From positions 2,232,001 through 2,296,000 of the forward strand of contig NZ_CP061379.1 in assembly GCF_015624505.1 (NCBI RefSeq): DNA of 64,000 nucleotides, given 5' to 3'. Every line of letters begins with the position of its first letter. Position 1 is the stretch's first letter. The translations under genes were made by a program, and so were the position numbers. This DNA comes from Bradyrhizobium commune (lineage in GTDB: Bacteria; Pseudomonadota; Alphaproteobacteria; Rhizobiales; Xanthobacteraceae). Shown piece by piece: positions 1 to 8,235 of this stretch. The notes beneath the pieces were generated by a model. It was not told the DNA's origin. It searched no databases and saw nothing but the letters and a program-made list of their open reading frames with translations.

Positions 1-2
1 GC

Positions 3-620
3 ATCGAGGTCGGCGGCGCCACCACGTTGCACGACATCACCGGCGTCCCTGATATCGACGATCGCCGCCAGCTCAACTTTCAGGGCGCCTCGCTCGATCT
101 GCGTTATCGCCTGCTCGACCGGGAGCGCGCCCCGTTCGGCATGACCATCGCCGCCGAGTCTCATGGCGATCGCATCGACGAGATCAGCGGCGCCAAGGGG
201 CGGATGTATGGCACCGACTTCACGCTCGCTTTCGACCGCGAACTCGCCCCGAACCTCGTCATCGGCGCCCTCAACCTGGTCTATCAGCCTGAATGGGCGC
301 GCTTCGAGGCGACGGGGCTGTCGGAGAAGAGCTCAACCATCGGCGTCGCCTTCGCCGGCATGGTGCGCCTGCGCCCCGATGTCCTGCTCGGCAGTGAAGT
401 GCGCTACTTCCGCCAGTATGAAGGCATCGGTCTCGGCGAGCTTTCGGGGCAGGCCCTGTTCGTCGGCCCGACAGCGTATTTCCAGCTCTCCGAGAGCTCG
501 CGGCTGACGCTGAGCTGGAGCATGCAGGCCTGGGGGCGTCCAGCCGGAACAGCCGCCAATCTCGACCTCGTCAATTTCGAACGGCATCAGGCACGGCTGG
601 TGTTCGGCGTGAACTTCTAG
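3..620 (+). CDS. Outer-membrane beta-barrel-like protein, 5' end outside window
   Basis: The frame is already open at base 3, so the N-terminus is missing; the in-frame TTG at 27 has no ribosome binding site and is unlikely to be the true start. The visible 205 residues alternate polar and hydrophobic positions in short strands separated by turns. They end in FGVNF; a C-terminal Phe is usual for BAM-inserted barrels. The tone resembles a porin or transporter-type outer-membrane protein, but I cannot name a family. No coupled gene follows: the next start is about 100 bases away. Confidence 0.6.
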   Translation: MEVGGATTLHDITGVPDIDDRRQLNFQGASLDLRYRLLDRERAPFGMTIAAESHGDRIDEISGAKGRMYGTDFTLAFDRELAPNLVIGALNLVYQPEWARFEATGLSEKSSTIGVAFAGMVRLRPDVLLGSEVRYFRQYEGIGLGELSGQALFVGPTAYFQLSESSRLTLSWSMQAWGRPAGTAANLDLVNFERHQARLVFGVNF

Positions 621-720
621 GCGTTCTTCCCGATCCCTCACGCCGGATTGAAACTTCCCGCTGCTCGGAACGTATTCCCTTATGCTAATCTCCAGCGCGC
701 CCCTGCGTGAGGATCCCGGC

Positions 721-930
721 ATGAACCCGATCGACCTGGTGGTGACTGTGTGTGCGGTGCTCGCGCCTGCGACCTGCGAAGAGCAGCATCTTGTGTTCAA
801 CTACGCGGGATCACCGACGCAATGCGCGATGGCCGCGCCGCCCTACATCGCGCAATGGGTCGGCGAGCATCCGAAATGGCAGGCGGTGCGGTGGCGCTGC
901 GAATATCCGCACCCGAACGACAAGGCGTGA
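721..930 (+). CDS. Small Cys-containing hypothetical protein
   Basis: A 69-residue protein of unknown function. I chose the ATG at 721 (MNPIDLVVTV) rather than an in-frame ATG at 682, because the 721 start gives a short hydrophobic N-terminus followed by Cys-rich sequence (APATCEEQH, TQCAMAA, WRCEYPHP). The hydrophobic start and several Cys suggest a small exported or membrane-associated protein, but no clear signal-peptidase site is seen. It is convergent with the next gene, leaving only 7 bases between stops. Compact hypothetical genes of this kind are common in rhizobial genomes. Confidence 0.55.
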   Translation: MNPIDLVVTVCAVLAPATCEEQHLVFNYAGSPTQCAMAAPPYIAQWVGEHPKWQAVRWRCEYPHPNDKA

Positions 931-937
931 CGCGCGA

Positions 938-1291
938 CTACTTGGTGCAGTCCTTCAGATCCTTGTCGGCGATCGAGAACACCGCATCCGCCTTGATCTC
1001 GATATCGCGCACGATGCATTGCCTTGAGTTCGGATAGCTGACCTTGGCGTCGTAGCGGCCGGGCTCGATGCCGGTAATGCGCAGCCGCTCGTCGTGGTCG
1101 ACCTCCTTGTCCTTGTCGTTCAGGCACTGGTTCGCGCCCCAGTCGGTCTTGCCGGCGGGCGCGAGCTGGAAGCCCGAGATCGTCTCGCTCGTCAAATTCC
1201 AGAGCCGGATGCCCTTGCCCTTGGTCTGCGCGAGCGCCGCGCCCGGCATCGCGACCAACAGGATGCCGATCGCAATCAGCTGACGGCGCAT
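938..1291 (-). CDS. Exported acidic 117-aa protein of unknown function
   Basis: The start ATG at 1291 follows a strong GGGAGGT box. Residues 1-21 form a signal peptide (IGILLVAMPGAALAQ, cleavage after AQA-type small residues). The mature part has a beta-rich look (RLWNLTSETISGFQLAP) and an acidic segment around residues 55-70 (QCLNDKDKEVDHDERL). It has two well-spaced Cys, near residues 56 and 91, plus a C-terminal Cys. I do not recognise a named family. The acidic Asp/Asn/Glu cluster could bind a metal; that is an inference from composition and from the neighbouring XoxF-accessory genes only. Confidence 0.7.
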   Translation of the reverse strand: MRRQLIAIGILLVAMPGAALAQTKGKGIRLWNLTSETISGFQLAPAGKTDWGANQCLNDKDKEVDHDERLRITGIEPGRYDAKVSYPNSRQCIVRDIEIKADAVFSIADKDLKDCTK

Positions 1292-1337
1292 GGTAGACCT
1301 CCCGCAACAATCGTTTGGTGCAATTGACCACGAGTTG

Positions 1338-2048
1338 TTATTTCGATTCAAGCTGCAACGCCGCGAGCTCAGCTCGGATCCTGCCGAGCTCGGCCTCGCC
1401 GCGCTCCGCGCGCGGAATTGGGATCGGCACCTCCTGAATGACGCGTGCCGGCCGCGGCGACAGGACAAACAGGCGGTCGCCGAGGCGGATGGCGTCGTCA
1501 AGATTGTGCGTGACGAGCAAAGTGATCGCGGAACGGTTTGCCACCAGCGCAGCGATCTCGTCGCGCAGGCGGCTGGCGAGCGCGTCGTCCAACGAGGCGA
1601 GGGGTTCGTCGAGCACCAGCAGATCGGGCTCGACCGCAAACGCACGAGCGAGTGCGACGCGCCGGGCGAGACCCAATGACAGTTCGCCGGGGAAGTGGCT
1701 GCGATGTGCGTCAAGCTCCAGAATCTTGAACAACTCGCTGAGCTTCGCATCGTTTGCATCGGGCGCCGCGAGGCGCACGTTCTGCTCGACCGAGCGCCAC
1801 GGCAAGAGCCGCGGCTCCTGGAACACCATGCCGACCCGCGCCTCAGGCGGGCGCGCTACATAGCCCTCGAAATCGCGGTCGAGCCCGAGGATGATGCGCA
1901 GCATCGTGCTCTTGCCGCAGCCGGACGGGCCGATGAGAACGCCGACCTCGCCCGACTGAAGCGCGAATTTGATCGGCGCCAGCACCTCGTGCGTTCCGCC
2001 CGCAGCGCTCCTGAAGGTCTTGCCAAAAATATCGACATCAAGCCGCAC
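1338..2048 (-). CDS. ABC transporter ATP-binding protein, SsuB/TauB-like
   Basis: A 236-residue cytoplasmic ATPase of the nitrate/sulfonate/taurine importer class. It has Walker A GPSGCGKST, a Q-loop (MVFQEPRLLPW), a signature degenerate to LSLGLARRVALARA, Walker B LLVLDEP and the switch His (LLVTHNLDDA). The start is a GTG at 2048, overlapping the end of the permease gene by 11 bases, so the two are translationally coupled. The length is typical of SsuB. The signature LSLG instead of LSGG is a mild departure. It powers the permease and binding protein encoded just upstream on the same strand; the substrate is unknown. Confidence 0.88.
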   Translation of the reverse strand: MRLDVDIFGKTFRSAAGGTHEVLAPIKFALQSGEVGVLIGPSGCGKSTMLRIILGLDRDFEGYVARPPEARVGMVFQEPRLLPWRSVEQNVRLAAPDANDAKLSELFKILELDAHRSHFPGELSLGLARRVALARAFAVEPDLLVLDEPLASLDDALASRLRDEIAALVANRSAITLLVTHNLDDAIRLGDRLFVLSPRPARVIQEVPIPIPRAERGEAELGRIRAELAALQLESK

Positions 2049-2775
2049 GGGGCCGCCACCGTGTTGCGCGGGCCTCGAACGGCTGCACCAGCGCGGTCTC
2101 GATCACGAGGACAACGGCGGCAAAGGTCAGCGAATAGGCGAGCAGCCGCGGTGTGTCGAACAGCTGGAAGGCGACCCCGATCTCGAAGCCGACGCCGTTC
2201 GGCCGTCCCAGCAGTTCGGCGACCAGCACGATCTTCCACACCAGCGACAGGCCCGAACGGGCGGCGGCCGCGATATAGGGTGCGAGCTGGGGCAGGACGA
2301 CATGGCGGAACGCGCGCCAGCGCGGCATCGCGAATACGGTTGCCATTTCATCAAGTGAACGGTCGAGCGCGCGGGTGCCCTCGCGCAAGGTGACGACGGC
2401 GGTCGGCAGCTTGTTGATCGCGATCGCCGCGATGGCGGCAGCTTCGGTCAGTCCTGCCCAGATATAGGCAAGCACGATCACGACCAGTGCCGGCAGGTTC
2501 AGGAGCAGGATCAGCCAGGGATCGCCGAGCCGGTCGGCGAGCTTCACCCGACCCATCAAATAGCCGATGGCGCTGCCGAGCGACATCGCCAGCACGAAGG
2601 ACAACGCGACGCGGGCGAGCGTGGCGCTGAGATGCAGAAACAGCGCACCGCTCGCGGCTTCCGCGATCATCACGTTGAGCACGACCGGCGGGGAGGGCAG
2701 TTTTGCGCCGCCGACGAACAGAGCGGCGGTCCACCAGACCGCGAGAAACAGGGCGAACGAGAGCAGACGCAGCAC
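2038..2775 (-). CDS. ABC transporter permease, SsuC/TauC-like
   Basis: A 245-residue inner-membrane permease with about six hydrophobic segments starting at VLRLLSFALFLAVWW. The EAA-type cytoplasmic loop is visible as MPRWRAFRHVVLPQLAPYI. The GTG start at 2775 begins one base after the TGA of the binding-protein gene; longer in-frame extensions would overlap that gene and read as Arg/Ser-rich antisense-like sequence. It forms one operon with the binding protein (2777-3757) and ATPase (1338-2048). The family commonly imports sulfonates, taurine, nitrate, thiamine precursors or aromatic acids; nothing here decides which. Confidence 0.85.
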   Translation of the reverse strand: MLRLLSFALFLAVWWTAALFVGGAKLPSPPVVLNVMIAEAASGALFLHLSATLARVALSFVLAMSLGSAIGYLMGRVKLADRLGDPWLILLLNLPALVVIVLAYIWAGLTEAAAIAAIAINKLPTAVVTLREGTRALDRSLDEMATVFAMPRWRAFRHVVLPQLAPYIAAAARSGLSLVWKIVLVAELLGRPNGVGFEIGVAFQLFDTPRLLAYSLTFAAVVLVIETALVQPFEARATRWRPRAA

Positions 2776-2776
2776 C

Positions 2777-3757
2777 TCAATCTCCGCCGCCGGCGTGATA
2801 GAACGTGCCAGGATCGAGTTCGGACGCCGGCCCGACCAGGTCGCGGCCGCCGATTTCGGCCAGCACGCGATAGAGTATGCGCGCATCCGCCTCCTCATCG
2901 GTGATGCTCCGGCGCGGAATGCCGTCGCGATAACGGTCGCGATAGGTCTTGAGCAGGACCGGATCGGTCGTGCCGGTGAGCGGGGCGATCTTGTCCCAGG
3001 CCGCATCCGAGGTGACCAGCAACTGCTTGGATTTGCGGGTCATGGCGATGAAACGCGCCACCGCGTCGCGATGGCTCGCGGCCCAGCTCTCGTCGAAGAC
3101 ATAGCCGACCGCGGACACCGCGCCCTTGGCCCCCAGCTTCGGCAAGATCTCCTCGATGCCGGCGAGGCGTCGAAAACCCTTGGCTTCAAGCTGGGCGCAG
3201 AAATTCCAGAAGTTGAGGCTCGCATCCATCTCGCCGTCGAGCGCCTTGGCGGCGATCAGCGGTGGCGCGCCATAGACGATGGTCGCCTCCGATTTCAGGT
3301 CGATGCCGTCCTGCTTCATCCGCGCCTGCAGCAGCAGCCAGCTCTTGTCGATGGGACCGCCGCCGACCGCGAGCTTGCGGCCCTTGAGATCAGCAAGTGT
3401 CTTGATCGGCGATGAGGCCTGCACCATCACGGCGCCAAGCGCGCTGGAATAGGGATAGAAGGTCAGCTTGGCGCCGAGCGCGCGCTCGCGCGACACCCAC
3501 AGCCAATCCGACAGCATGATGTCGGCATTGCCGGCGCGAAGCGCGATCTTGCCGGCTTCGGGGCTCGCAAGCTCGCTGACTTCCAGCGACAGGTCGGCCT
3601 CCTTGTCGAGGCCGGCGCCGCGGATCGTCGCCAGTTCCCAGGAGAATGTGCCGGTTTTCTGCACCGCGAGGCGGATCGTATCCGCAGCGTGGCCGGTTGT
3701 GATGAGTGTCAGTGCCAGCGTCGCCGCAAGCGCCCATGTTCGACCGAGAAGTTTCAT
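2777..3757 (-). CDS. ABC transporter periplasmic substrate-binding protein, SsuA/NMT1-like
   Basis: A 326-residue exported binding protein. The signal peptide is MKLLGRTWALAATLALTLITTGHAAD. The mature protein has the NMT1/SsuA pattern: an opening IRLAVQKTGTF, then a hinge region LADLKGRKLAVGGGPIDKSW and a second lobe with YGAPPLIAAKALDGEMDASLN. The ATG at 3757 was chosen because it gives the signal peptide at the N-terminus; a longer frame to 4015 would overlap the divergent gene. It is first gene of the three-gene transporter operon and divergent from the 3845 gene. Location next to quinoprotein accessory genes suggests, but does not prove, a role in C1 or lanthanide physiology. Confidence 0.85.
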   Translation of the reverse strand: MKLLGRTWALAATLALTLITTGHAADTIRLAVQKTGTFSWELATIRGAGLDKEADLSLEVSELASPEAGKIALRAGNADIMLSDWLWVSRERALGAKLTFYPYSSALGAVMVQASSPIKTLADLKGRKLAVGGGPIDKSWLLLQARMKQDGIDLKSEATIVYGAPPLIAAKALDGEMDASLNFWNFCAQLEAKGFRRLAGIEEILPKLGAKGAVSAVGYVFDESWAASHRDAVARFIAMTRKSKQLLVTSDAAWDKIAPLTGTTDPVLLKTYRDRYRDGIPRRSITDEEADARILYRVLAEIGGRDLVGPASELDPGTFYHAGGGD

Positions 3758-3844
3758 CACCTTGTGAGCCGTTTCCTCGAAGGGAGTGCTTTTCAGGACA
3801 ATACGCATAGCATAGCTTTCATCGCAACCAGCGGGAGGACGCTC

Positions 3845-4204
3845 ATGGGTGTTGCGGGACAGGGACTGCCGATTGTCGCCGCATTGGCATTGTGGGCTGC
3901 GACCGCTTGCGTGGCGCGCGCCGAGGACGCCAATGATTACCCGACTTCCGCGCGGGCCGAATATGTCTATGGCTGCATGAAGGCCAATGGCGAAACGCGG
4001 CAGTCGATTGAGCAATGTTCCTGCTCGATCGATGTGGTCGCCTCGATCGTGTCCTACGAGCGCTACGTGACTGCCGAGACAGCGCTCAGCATGTCTCAGG
4101 TCCGCGGGAATCTCGGTGTCCAGTTCCGCACGTCGGAGCAGGCAAATTCGGCGGTGAATGATCTGCGCCGCGCGCAGGCCGAGGCTGAGGTGAGGTGTTT
4201 CTAG
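3845..4204 (+). CDS. Exported 119-aa protein, Cys-rich, unknown function
   Basis: The ATG at 3845 follows GGGAGGA. Residues 1-27 are a signal peptide (VAALALWAATACVARAED). The mature part carries a compact Cys pattern, YGCMKANGETRQSIEQCSCSID, and ends in RCF. The spacing resembles small periplasmic proteins stabilised by disulfides. It is transcribed divergently from the SsuA-like operon, sharing an 87-base gap. No named family recognised. It sits in the middle of the methanol/quinoprotein accessory region, so it may be one of the small exported proteins that accompany such loci. Confidence 0.7.
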   Translation: MGVAGQGLPIVAALALWAATACVARAEDANDYPTSARAEYVYGCMKANGETRQSIEQCSCSIDVVASIVSYERYVTAETALSMSQVRGNLGVQFRTSEQANSAVNDLRRAQAEAEVRCF

Positions 4205-4230
4205 TATAGCTGCGCAGGCGGTGCCTTCTT

Positions 4231-4419
4231 CCTTCTCCCCTTGTGGGAGAAGGTGGCGTAGGCGGCCTTCGGCCGCCGTTCTTGAGAACGCCGAAGCGAA
4301 GCTTCGGCTATGGCGCCGGATGAGGGGTATCTCACCGCGCGCTCGTGTGTGGAGAGATACCCCTCACCCGTCTCGCTGCTTACGCAGCGATCCAACCTCT
4401 CCCACAAGGGGGAGAGGGT
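4231..4419. repeat. Dispersed palindromic repeat, copy 1
   Basis: A 189-base extragenic element. Its outer ends are CCTTCTCCCCTTGTGGGAG at the left and CTCTCCCACAAGGGGGAGAG at the right, each itself a hairpin and together an imperfect inverted pair. The interior has further arms (GGCGGCCTTCGGCCGCC; GAAGCGAAGCTTCGG; GAGGGGTATCTC with GAGATACCCCTC). A second copy lies at 13291-13438 with the same ends and the same GTGAGGGGTTTCTC-type interior. It may also act as a terminator between the convergent genes on each side. Confidence 0.8.
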
Positions 4420-4432
4420 AAGAAAGCGCCCC

Positions 4433-5251
4433 TCACGTCCCCGGCTTCTCCACGTCCCACTCGTTGCGGAACACGTGCCCGTCCGTGTCCTTGGCTTCCG
4501 CACGGAAGCGCTTGGCGCCATTGGACACATAGGTGAAGCGCAGGTTGGGATCTTCCGAGATCGAGATGCCGCCTTCCATCGACAGCACCGGGCTGTCATC
4601 CTGCGTCAGCTTGAGCTGGTTGACGAAGAAGGCGGGAATATAGAGCTGGGTGACCTGATCCATCTGGAGGCCGGAATTGTTGGGATGGCCGATCATGATC
4701 TGCGCCTCGCGAACGCGGCTTGCGGGCGCCTCCTCGCGCGCGAATTGCCGGTAGCGCATCTGGCCGAGACGATTGCGGGCTTCCTCGGCATTCTTTGCTG
4801 CTGGCGCCGAGCAGCCGCCGGAGGCCTTCACATAGGTCTTGGCGACGTAGAGCTGGCCGTCGCTGAGCTCGGCGACGGCATGCACGTCGGTATAATTGTT
4901 GACGCGTACGCGCGTGGAGATCTCGGTGACATTGGCGTCCGGCCCGAGCTCGAACTTCGCCGCCATCGGCGCGGGGTTGCGGTCGATCACCAGCGTGATC
5001 GACCGGATGCGGCGGCTATCCGCGGGCGAGAGCTTGCTGCGCAGCGCCACGGGCACGATTGCCGCGTCCTCGGCGCGATAGGGCATCTCGATGCCGATGA
5101 TGTCGGCACCATCGTTCATCGGACGGCTGTTGAAGATGTCCTGCACCAAGCCCGGCCAGGGATCATAGGCCTCTTCGGCGCGCGCGGGCGCTGCGAAGGC
5201 GATGCCGGCGAGCGCGGCGATCAAGGTCAGGCGGCGAGCGTATCCGATCAT
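4433..5251 (-). CDS. Quinoprotein-dehydrogenase-associated SoxYZ-like carrier protein
   Basis: A 272-residue exported protein. Residues 1-25 are a signal peptide (LTLIAALAGIAFAAPARAE). The N-terminal part (about 30-150) matches SoxY and carries the carrier-Cys motif as SGGCSAPA; the C-terminal part (about 170-272) matches SoxZ (REAQIMIGHPNNSG, the PAFFVNQL core, AKDTDG). In true SoxY the GGCGG arm is at the very C-terminus; here it is internal because the two domains are fused. This fusion is known as a companion of PQQ alcohol dehydrogenases. Its cargo is not established. It follows the metallohydrolase gene by 53 bases on the same strand. Confidence 0.88.
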   Translation of the reverse strand: MIGYARRLTLIAALAGIAFAAPARAEEAYDPWPGLVQDIFNSRPMNDGADIIGIEMPYRAEDAAIVPVALRSKLSPADSRRIRSITLVIDRNPAPMAAKFELGPDANVTEISTRVRVNNYTDVHAVAELSDGQLYVAKTYVKASGGCSAPAAKNAEEARNRLGQMRYRQFAREEAPASRVREAQIMIGHPNNSGLQMDQVTQLYIPAFFVNQLKLTQDDSPVLSMEGGISISEDPNLRFTYVSNGAKRFRAEAKDTDGHVFRNEWDVEKPGT

Positions 5252-5304
5252 GGTCGTGGTCCCGCGCGGACGAAGCAGTCGTTGGGCCGAGCGTAGCGCG
5301 CTTG

Positions 5305-6234
5305 CTACTCCCATTCAATTTCCGAAAATGCTGCGGTTGCGTTGCGGGCGTTGTAATCGTCGAACAGTTCCCAATGAGGCCGTTCCGATCCGGCCGCCTT
5401 GTCCGCCGCTGCCCGAATCGATTCGCCCTTCTTGTTCAACGCGCGGACGTCGGACAGCAGGGTCGTGAGATAACGCCGTTCATCCGCGAGTGCAGCGGGC
5501 CAATCGCTCACAGGCCCGTGACCGGGGATGACGCGAGTGGCTGGAATCGTCTCGAGTTCCTTGAGCAAATCCAGCCAGCCGCGCAGGCTGCCGTCCATCA
5601 CCGGGATGTGGCGGAGAAAGACGAGATCGCCTGCGAACAACGTCTTCGTCGTCTCGTCGAACACGGTCAGATCGTTGTCGCTGTGGGCGGCCGGCCAGGC
5701 CCGCAAGGTGAGCCGGCGCGATCCGAGGTCGAGCGTCAGCGTATCCGCGACGAGCAGTGTGGGCGGCACGATCTTCACGGGATCGATCAATTCGCCACCC
5801 ATGATGCGCCTGAAATTGTCGAGATAGTACGGCCCGCGCGTTGCCAGCGCCTGCGGCAGCTTGCTGTGGCCGACGAAGCTGGTTCCCTCTGCCACGAAGG
5901 CGGCGTTGCCGAAGACATGATCGGGATGGCCGTGGGTGTTGATGACATAGCGGATCGGCTTGGTCGTGTGGGCCCGTAAGGCCGCGAGCAGCGCCTCGCC
6001 CTCGCGAAGGCTGCCGCCGGTGTCGATCACGGCCACCGCATCCTCGCCGACGATGAAGCCGACATTGGCGATGTCGCCCTCGTTCTTGCGGGTCATCAGC
6101 GCAATGGCCCCGGAGTGTAGGAAGATTCCCGGTGCGACTTCGCTCACAGGCAATTCGGTCGCCCCGGCGCGTGCTAGCGTCGCCAGTCCCAGCAGGGACA
6201 AGGCCGCGATCTGTGACGCGAGATGAGACACCAC
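5305..6234 (-). CDS. Quinoprotein relay zinc metallohydrolase (SoxH-like beta-lactamase fold)
   Basis: A 309-residue exported metallo-beta-lactamase-fold protein. The signal peptide spans about residues 1-25 ([14 protein letters not shown]). Zinc ligands are visible in order: THGHPDH, the WPAAHSDND motif, LFAGDLVFL and the late [11 protein letters not shown]is. This matches the SoxH-related proteins linked to quinoprotein dehydrogenases, which are thought to act on a small thiol or carrier-bound substrate in the periplasm. The start is a GTG at 6234 with a second GTG one codon later. It forms a unit with the SoxYZ-like gene and is divergent from the XoxJ-like gene. Confidence 0.87.
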   Translation of the reverse strand: MVSHLASQIAALSLLGLATLARAGATELPVSEVAPGIFLHSGAIALMTRKNEGDIANVGFIVGEDAVAVIDTGGSLREGEALLAALRAHTTKPIRYVINTHGHPDHVFGNAAFVAEGTSFVGHSKLPQALATRGPYYLDNFRRIMGGELIDPVKIVPPTLLVADTLTLDLGSRRLTLRAWPAAHSDNDLTVFDETTKTLFAGDLVFLRHIPVMDGSLRGWLDLLKELETIPATRVIPGHGPVSDWPAALADERRYLTTLLSDVRALNKKGESIRAAADKAAGSERPHWELFDDYNARNATAAFSEIEWE

Positions 6235-6263
6235 TTTTCCGCCTCAGTTCAGGGTTGTTCGCA

Positions 6264-6329
6264 TTGCACTGCAACAGGACAAGCCAACGCAAAGTTTGGC
6301 AAACAGGGTGCGTCCATGCGTTGCATGGA
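6264..6329. promoter_or_regulatory. Palindromes in the divergent metallohydrolase/xoxJ control region
   Basis: Two symmetric sites lie in the 126-base gap between divergent genes. TTGCACTGCAA at 6264-6274 is a perfect 11-base palindrome around a central C. TCCATGC-gtt-GCATGGA at 6313-6329 is a perfect 7-base inverted repeat just upstream of the GAGGAGGAA box of the xoxJ-like gene. Either could be an operator; the second could also fold in the leader RNA. No regulator is assigned. Confidence 0.35.
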
Positions 6330-6360
6330 TAGCATTCGAAGGAAACGAGGAGGAAGCGCG

Positions 6361-7242
6361 ATGACGGAGGCCGGACGACATCGTCGCTGGTTGTTTCTGC
6401 TGTGTGTGATGGCGGCGTCTGGTGCGATCGGCGATGTCGCCGTGGCGCAGACGAATGAGAGTGGCGATCTCTCGTTCGAGCTGGTCGACCCAAAGGTGCT
6501 GCGTGTCTGCGCCGACCCGCGCAATCTGCCGTTCTCGAGTGAAAAGGGCGAAGGTTTCGAGAACAAGCTCGCCGAGCTGTTCGCGGACAAGCTTGGCAAG
6601 AAGCTCGACTACGTCTTCTTCCCGCAGGCAACCGGCTTCGTGCGGATGACGCTGGGTGCGCATCGCTGCGACGTCATCATGGGCTTTCCGCAAGGCGACG
6701 ATCTCGTGCAGGGCACCAATCCCTATTACCGCACCACCTATGCGCTGGTCGCGAAGGCCGGCAGCGGGCTCGAGGATGTCGATACGCTCGAAGACGCACG
6801 ACTCAAGGGCAAGCATGTCGGCATCGTCGCCGGCACGCCGCCAGCGACCAACATGGCGATCGCCGGCCTGATGGGCGACGCAAAGCCCTATCCGCTGATG
6901 ATCGACACGCGCTACGACAATTCGGCGCAAGCCATGATCGACGACCTCACTGCCGGCAAGATCGACGCGGGCGTGCTGTGGGGCCCGATGGCCGGCTTTT
7001 ATGCGAAGAAGGCCGGCTCGCTGCATGTCACGCCGCTGGTGAAGGAGACCTCCGGGCCGAAACTTGTCTATCGGATCGGTATGGGCGTGCGCCCGGCCGA
7101 CCAGAACTGGAAGCGGCAGCTCAACAAGCTCATTCAGGAGAACCAGGGCGAGATCAACAAGATCCTGCTCGACTTCGGCGTGCCGCTATTGGACGAGAAC
7201 GACCGGCCGCTCGGCGCGGAGACGGCCAAGAAGGCGCCATGA
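6361..7242 (+). CDS. xoxJ: XoxJ/MoxJ-type quinoprotein-associated periplasmic binding protein
   Basis: A 293-residue protein with the solute-binding fold typical of the MxaJ/XoxJ partners of methanol dehydrogenases. The signal peptide is about residues 1-31 (WLFLLCVMAASGAIGDVAVAQ). Family hallmarks are the opening LRVCADPRNLPFSSEKGEGFENKLA, split here only for length, then the mid-protein DVIMGFPQGDDLV and a second lobe with DLTAGKIDAGVLWGPMAGF. The ATG at 6361 follows GAGGAGGAAGCGCG. XoxJ is proposed to bind and help activate XoxF. No dehydrogenase gene is present in the window, so the partner must lie elsewhere. Confidence 0.85.
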   Translation: MTEAGRHRRWLFLLCVMAASGAIGDVAVAQTNESGDLSFELVDPKVLRVCADPRNLPFSSEKGEGFENKLAELFADKLGKKLDYVFFPQATGFVRMTLGAHRCDVIMGFPQGDDLVQGTNPYYRTTYALVAKAGSGLEDVDTLEDARLKGKHVGIVAGTPPATNMAIAGLMGDAKPYPLMIDTRYDNSAQAMIDDLTAGKIDAGVLWGPMAGFYAKKAGSLHVTPLVKETSGPKLVYRIGMGVRPADQNWKRQLNKLIQENQGEINKILLDFGVPLLDENDRPLGAETAKKAP

Positions 7243-7796
7243 GGCGGCGTCTCGCTGCTGCGCTCGTCGCCGCCATGCTGGCCGCGCCGGCGTCCGCGCA
7301 GCAGCAGGAGCCGTTCGAGCCGGAGGGTTTTCGCTCCGACAATTACCGCGCGCCGGTGCCGGCGACGCTGGAAGGCGCGCGCGTGCTCACGACGGCGGAG
7401 GCGGAGGCGATCTGGCGCGCGAAAAGCGCTGCCTTCATCGATGTGTTGCCGCGCCCGCCGAAGCCCAAGAACCTTCCCGAAGGCACGGTGTGGCGCGATG
7501 CGCCACGCAAGAACATTCCGGGCAGCCTATGGCTGCCGGATACCGGCTACGGCGCGCTGCCGCCTGCGATGGCCGATTATTTCCAGCGCGGCCTCATGCG
7601 CGCGTCGCATGGCGACAAGGCCGCGCTGCTGGTGATCTATTGTCTGGCCGACTGCTGGATGTCGTGGAACGCCGCCAAGCGCGCGCTGGCTTACGGCTAT
7701 TCCAACATCGCCTGGTATCCCGACGGCACCGATGGCTGGGAGCGCGCAAAGCTACCGACCGAAGATGCGCAGCCGGAGCCACGGCCTGATCAGTAG
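7239..7796 (+). CDS. PQQ-dependent catabolism-associated CXXCW-motif protein (rhodanese-like)
   Basis: A 185-residue exported protein. The ATG at 7239 overlaps the xoxJ-like stop in ATGA, so the two are coupled. Residues 1-20 are a signal peptide (LAAALVAAMLAAPASAQ). The defining motif CLADCW lies in a rhodanese-like fold (TTAEAEAIW, AFIDVLPRP, GSLWLPDTGYG, LLVIYCLADCWMSWNAAKRA). This family travels with PQQ alcohol dehydrogenases. The two motif Cys suggest a periplasmic thiol or carrier function, possibly with the SoxYZ-like protein; that link is an inference from context. Confidence 0.87.
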   Translation: MRRRLAAALVAAMLAAPASAQQQEPFEPEGFRSDNYRAPVPATLEGARVLTTAEAEAIWRAKSAAFIDVLPRPPKPKNLPEGTVWRDAPRKNIPGSLWLPDTGYGALPPAMADYFQRGLMRASHGDKAALLVIYCLADCWMSWNAAKRALAYGYSNIAWYPDGTDGWERAKLPTEDAQPEPRPDQ

Positions 7797-7799
7797 GCG

Positions 7800-8099
7800 T
7801 TACTGCTTCTGCAGCTTCGTCAGCGTGCCTGTGCCGTCGGTGTCGGTCGCGGTGTAGCTCACCCTGTCGCCGGCATGGACGGCATCCAGCATCGCGGCGT
7901 CCTTGGCCTTGTACTGTTGGAGCGCACCGGCGCCGCCGGCACTGCCGCCGACCGTGCCCTTCTGCGTCTGCTGGATCGAGATCGTGTTGTTGAGCCGATC
8001 GATCCTTGTGACCATTCCGGTCATGTCGTCGGCGAATGCGCTGGACGCGATCATGGTGAGGACCGCAGCGCCTGCGAGGATCAATTTTGTGGTTCCCAT
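7800..8099 (-). CDS. Small periplasmic CusF/DUF1344-like protein
   Basis: A 99-residue exported protein. I took the ATG at 8099, which follows GGAGGCTTCGAT and starts a clean signal peptide (LILAGAAVLTMIASSAFAD). The mature part begins MTGMVTRIDRLNNTISIQQ and ends in DRVSYTATDTDGTGTLTKL, the strand pattern of the small OB-like CusF/DUF1344 proteins. The Met and Trp copper ligands of true CusF are not evident, so metal binding is doubtful. It is convergent with the CXXCW gene, three bases apart, and lies downstream of the five-gene ABC operon. Confidence 0.6.
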   Translation of the reverse strand: MGTTKLILAGAAVLTMIASSAFADDMTGMVTRIDRLNNTISIQQTQKGTVGGSAGGAGALQQYKAKDAAMLDAVHAGDRVSYTATDTDGTGTLTKLQKQ

Positions 8100-8235
8100 C
8101 GAAGCCTCCCGGCGTCTTGGATTCACATCGACAAGCCATCCTAGAGCGATTTGGTTCCGGCAGATAGCGCGGCAAAGGTTAACGATCGCGTTGAGATCGC
8201 GGGAACATTTCTCGAAGCTGTCAGCAAGGCTGACG

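Noticed and set aside
7800..8099. Copper chaperone CusF
   Set aside because: The fold pattern fits, but the Met/His/Trp copper ligands are not apparent, so I kept a general CusF/DUF1344-like call.
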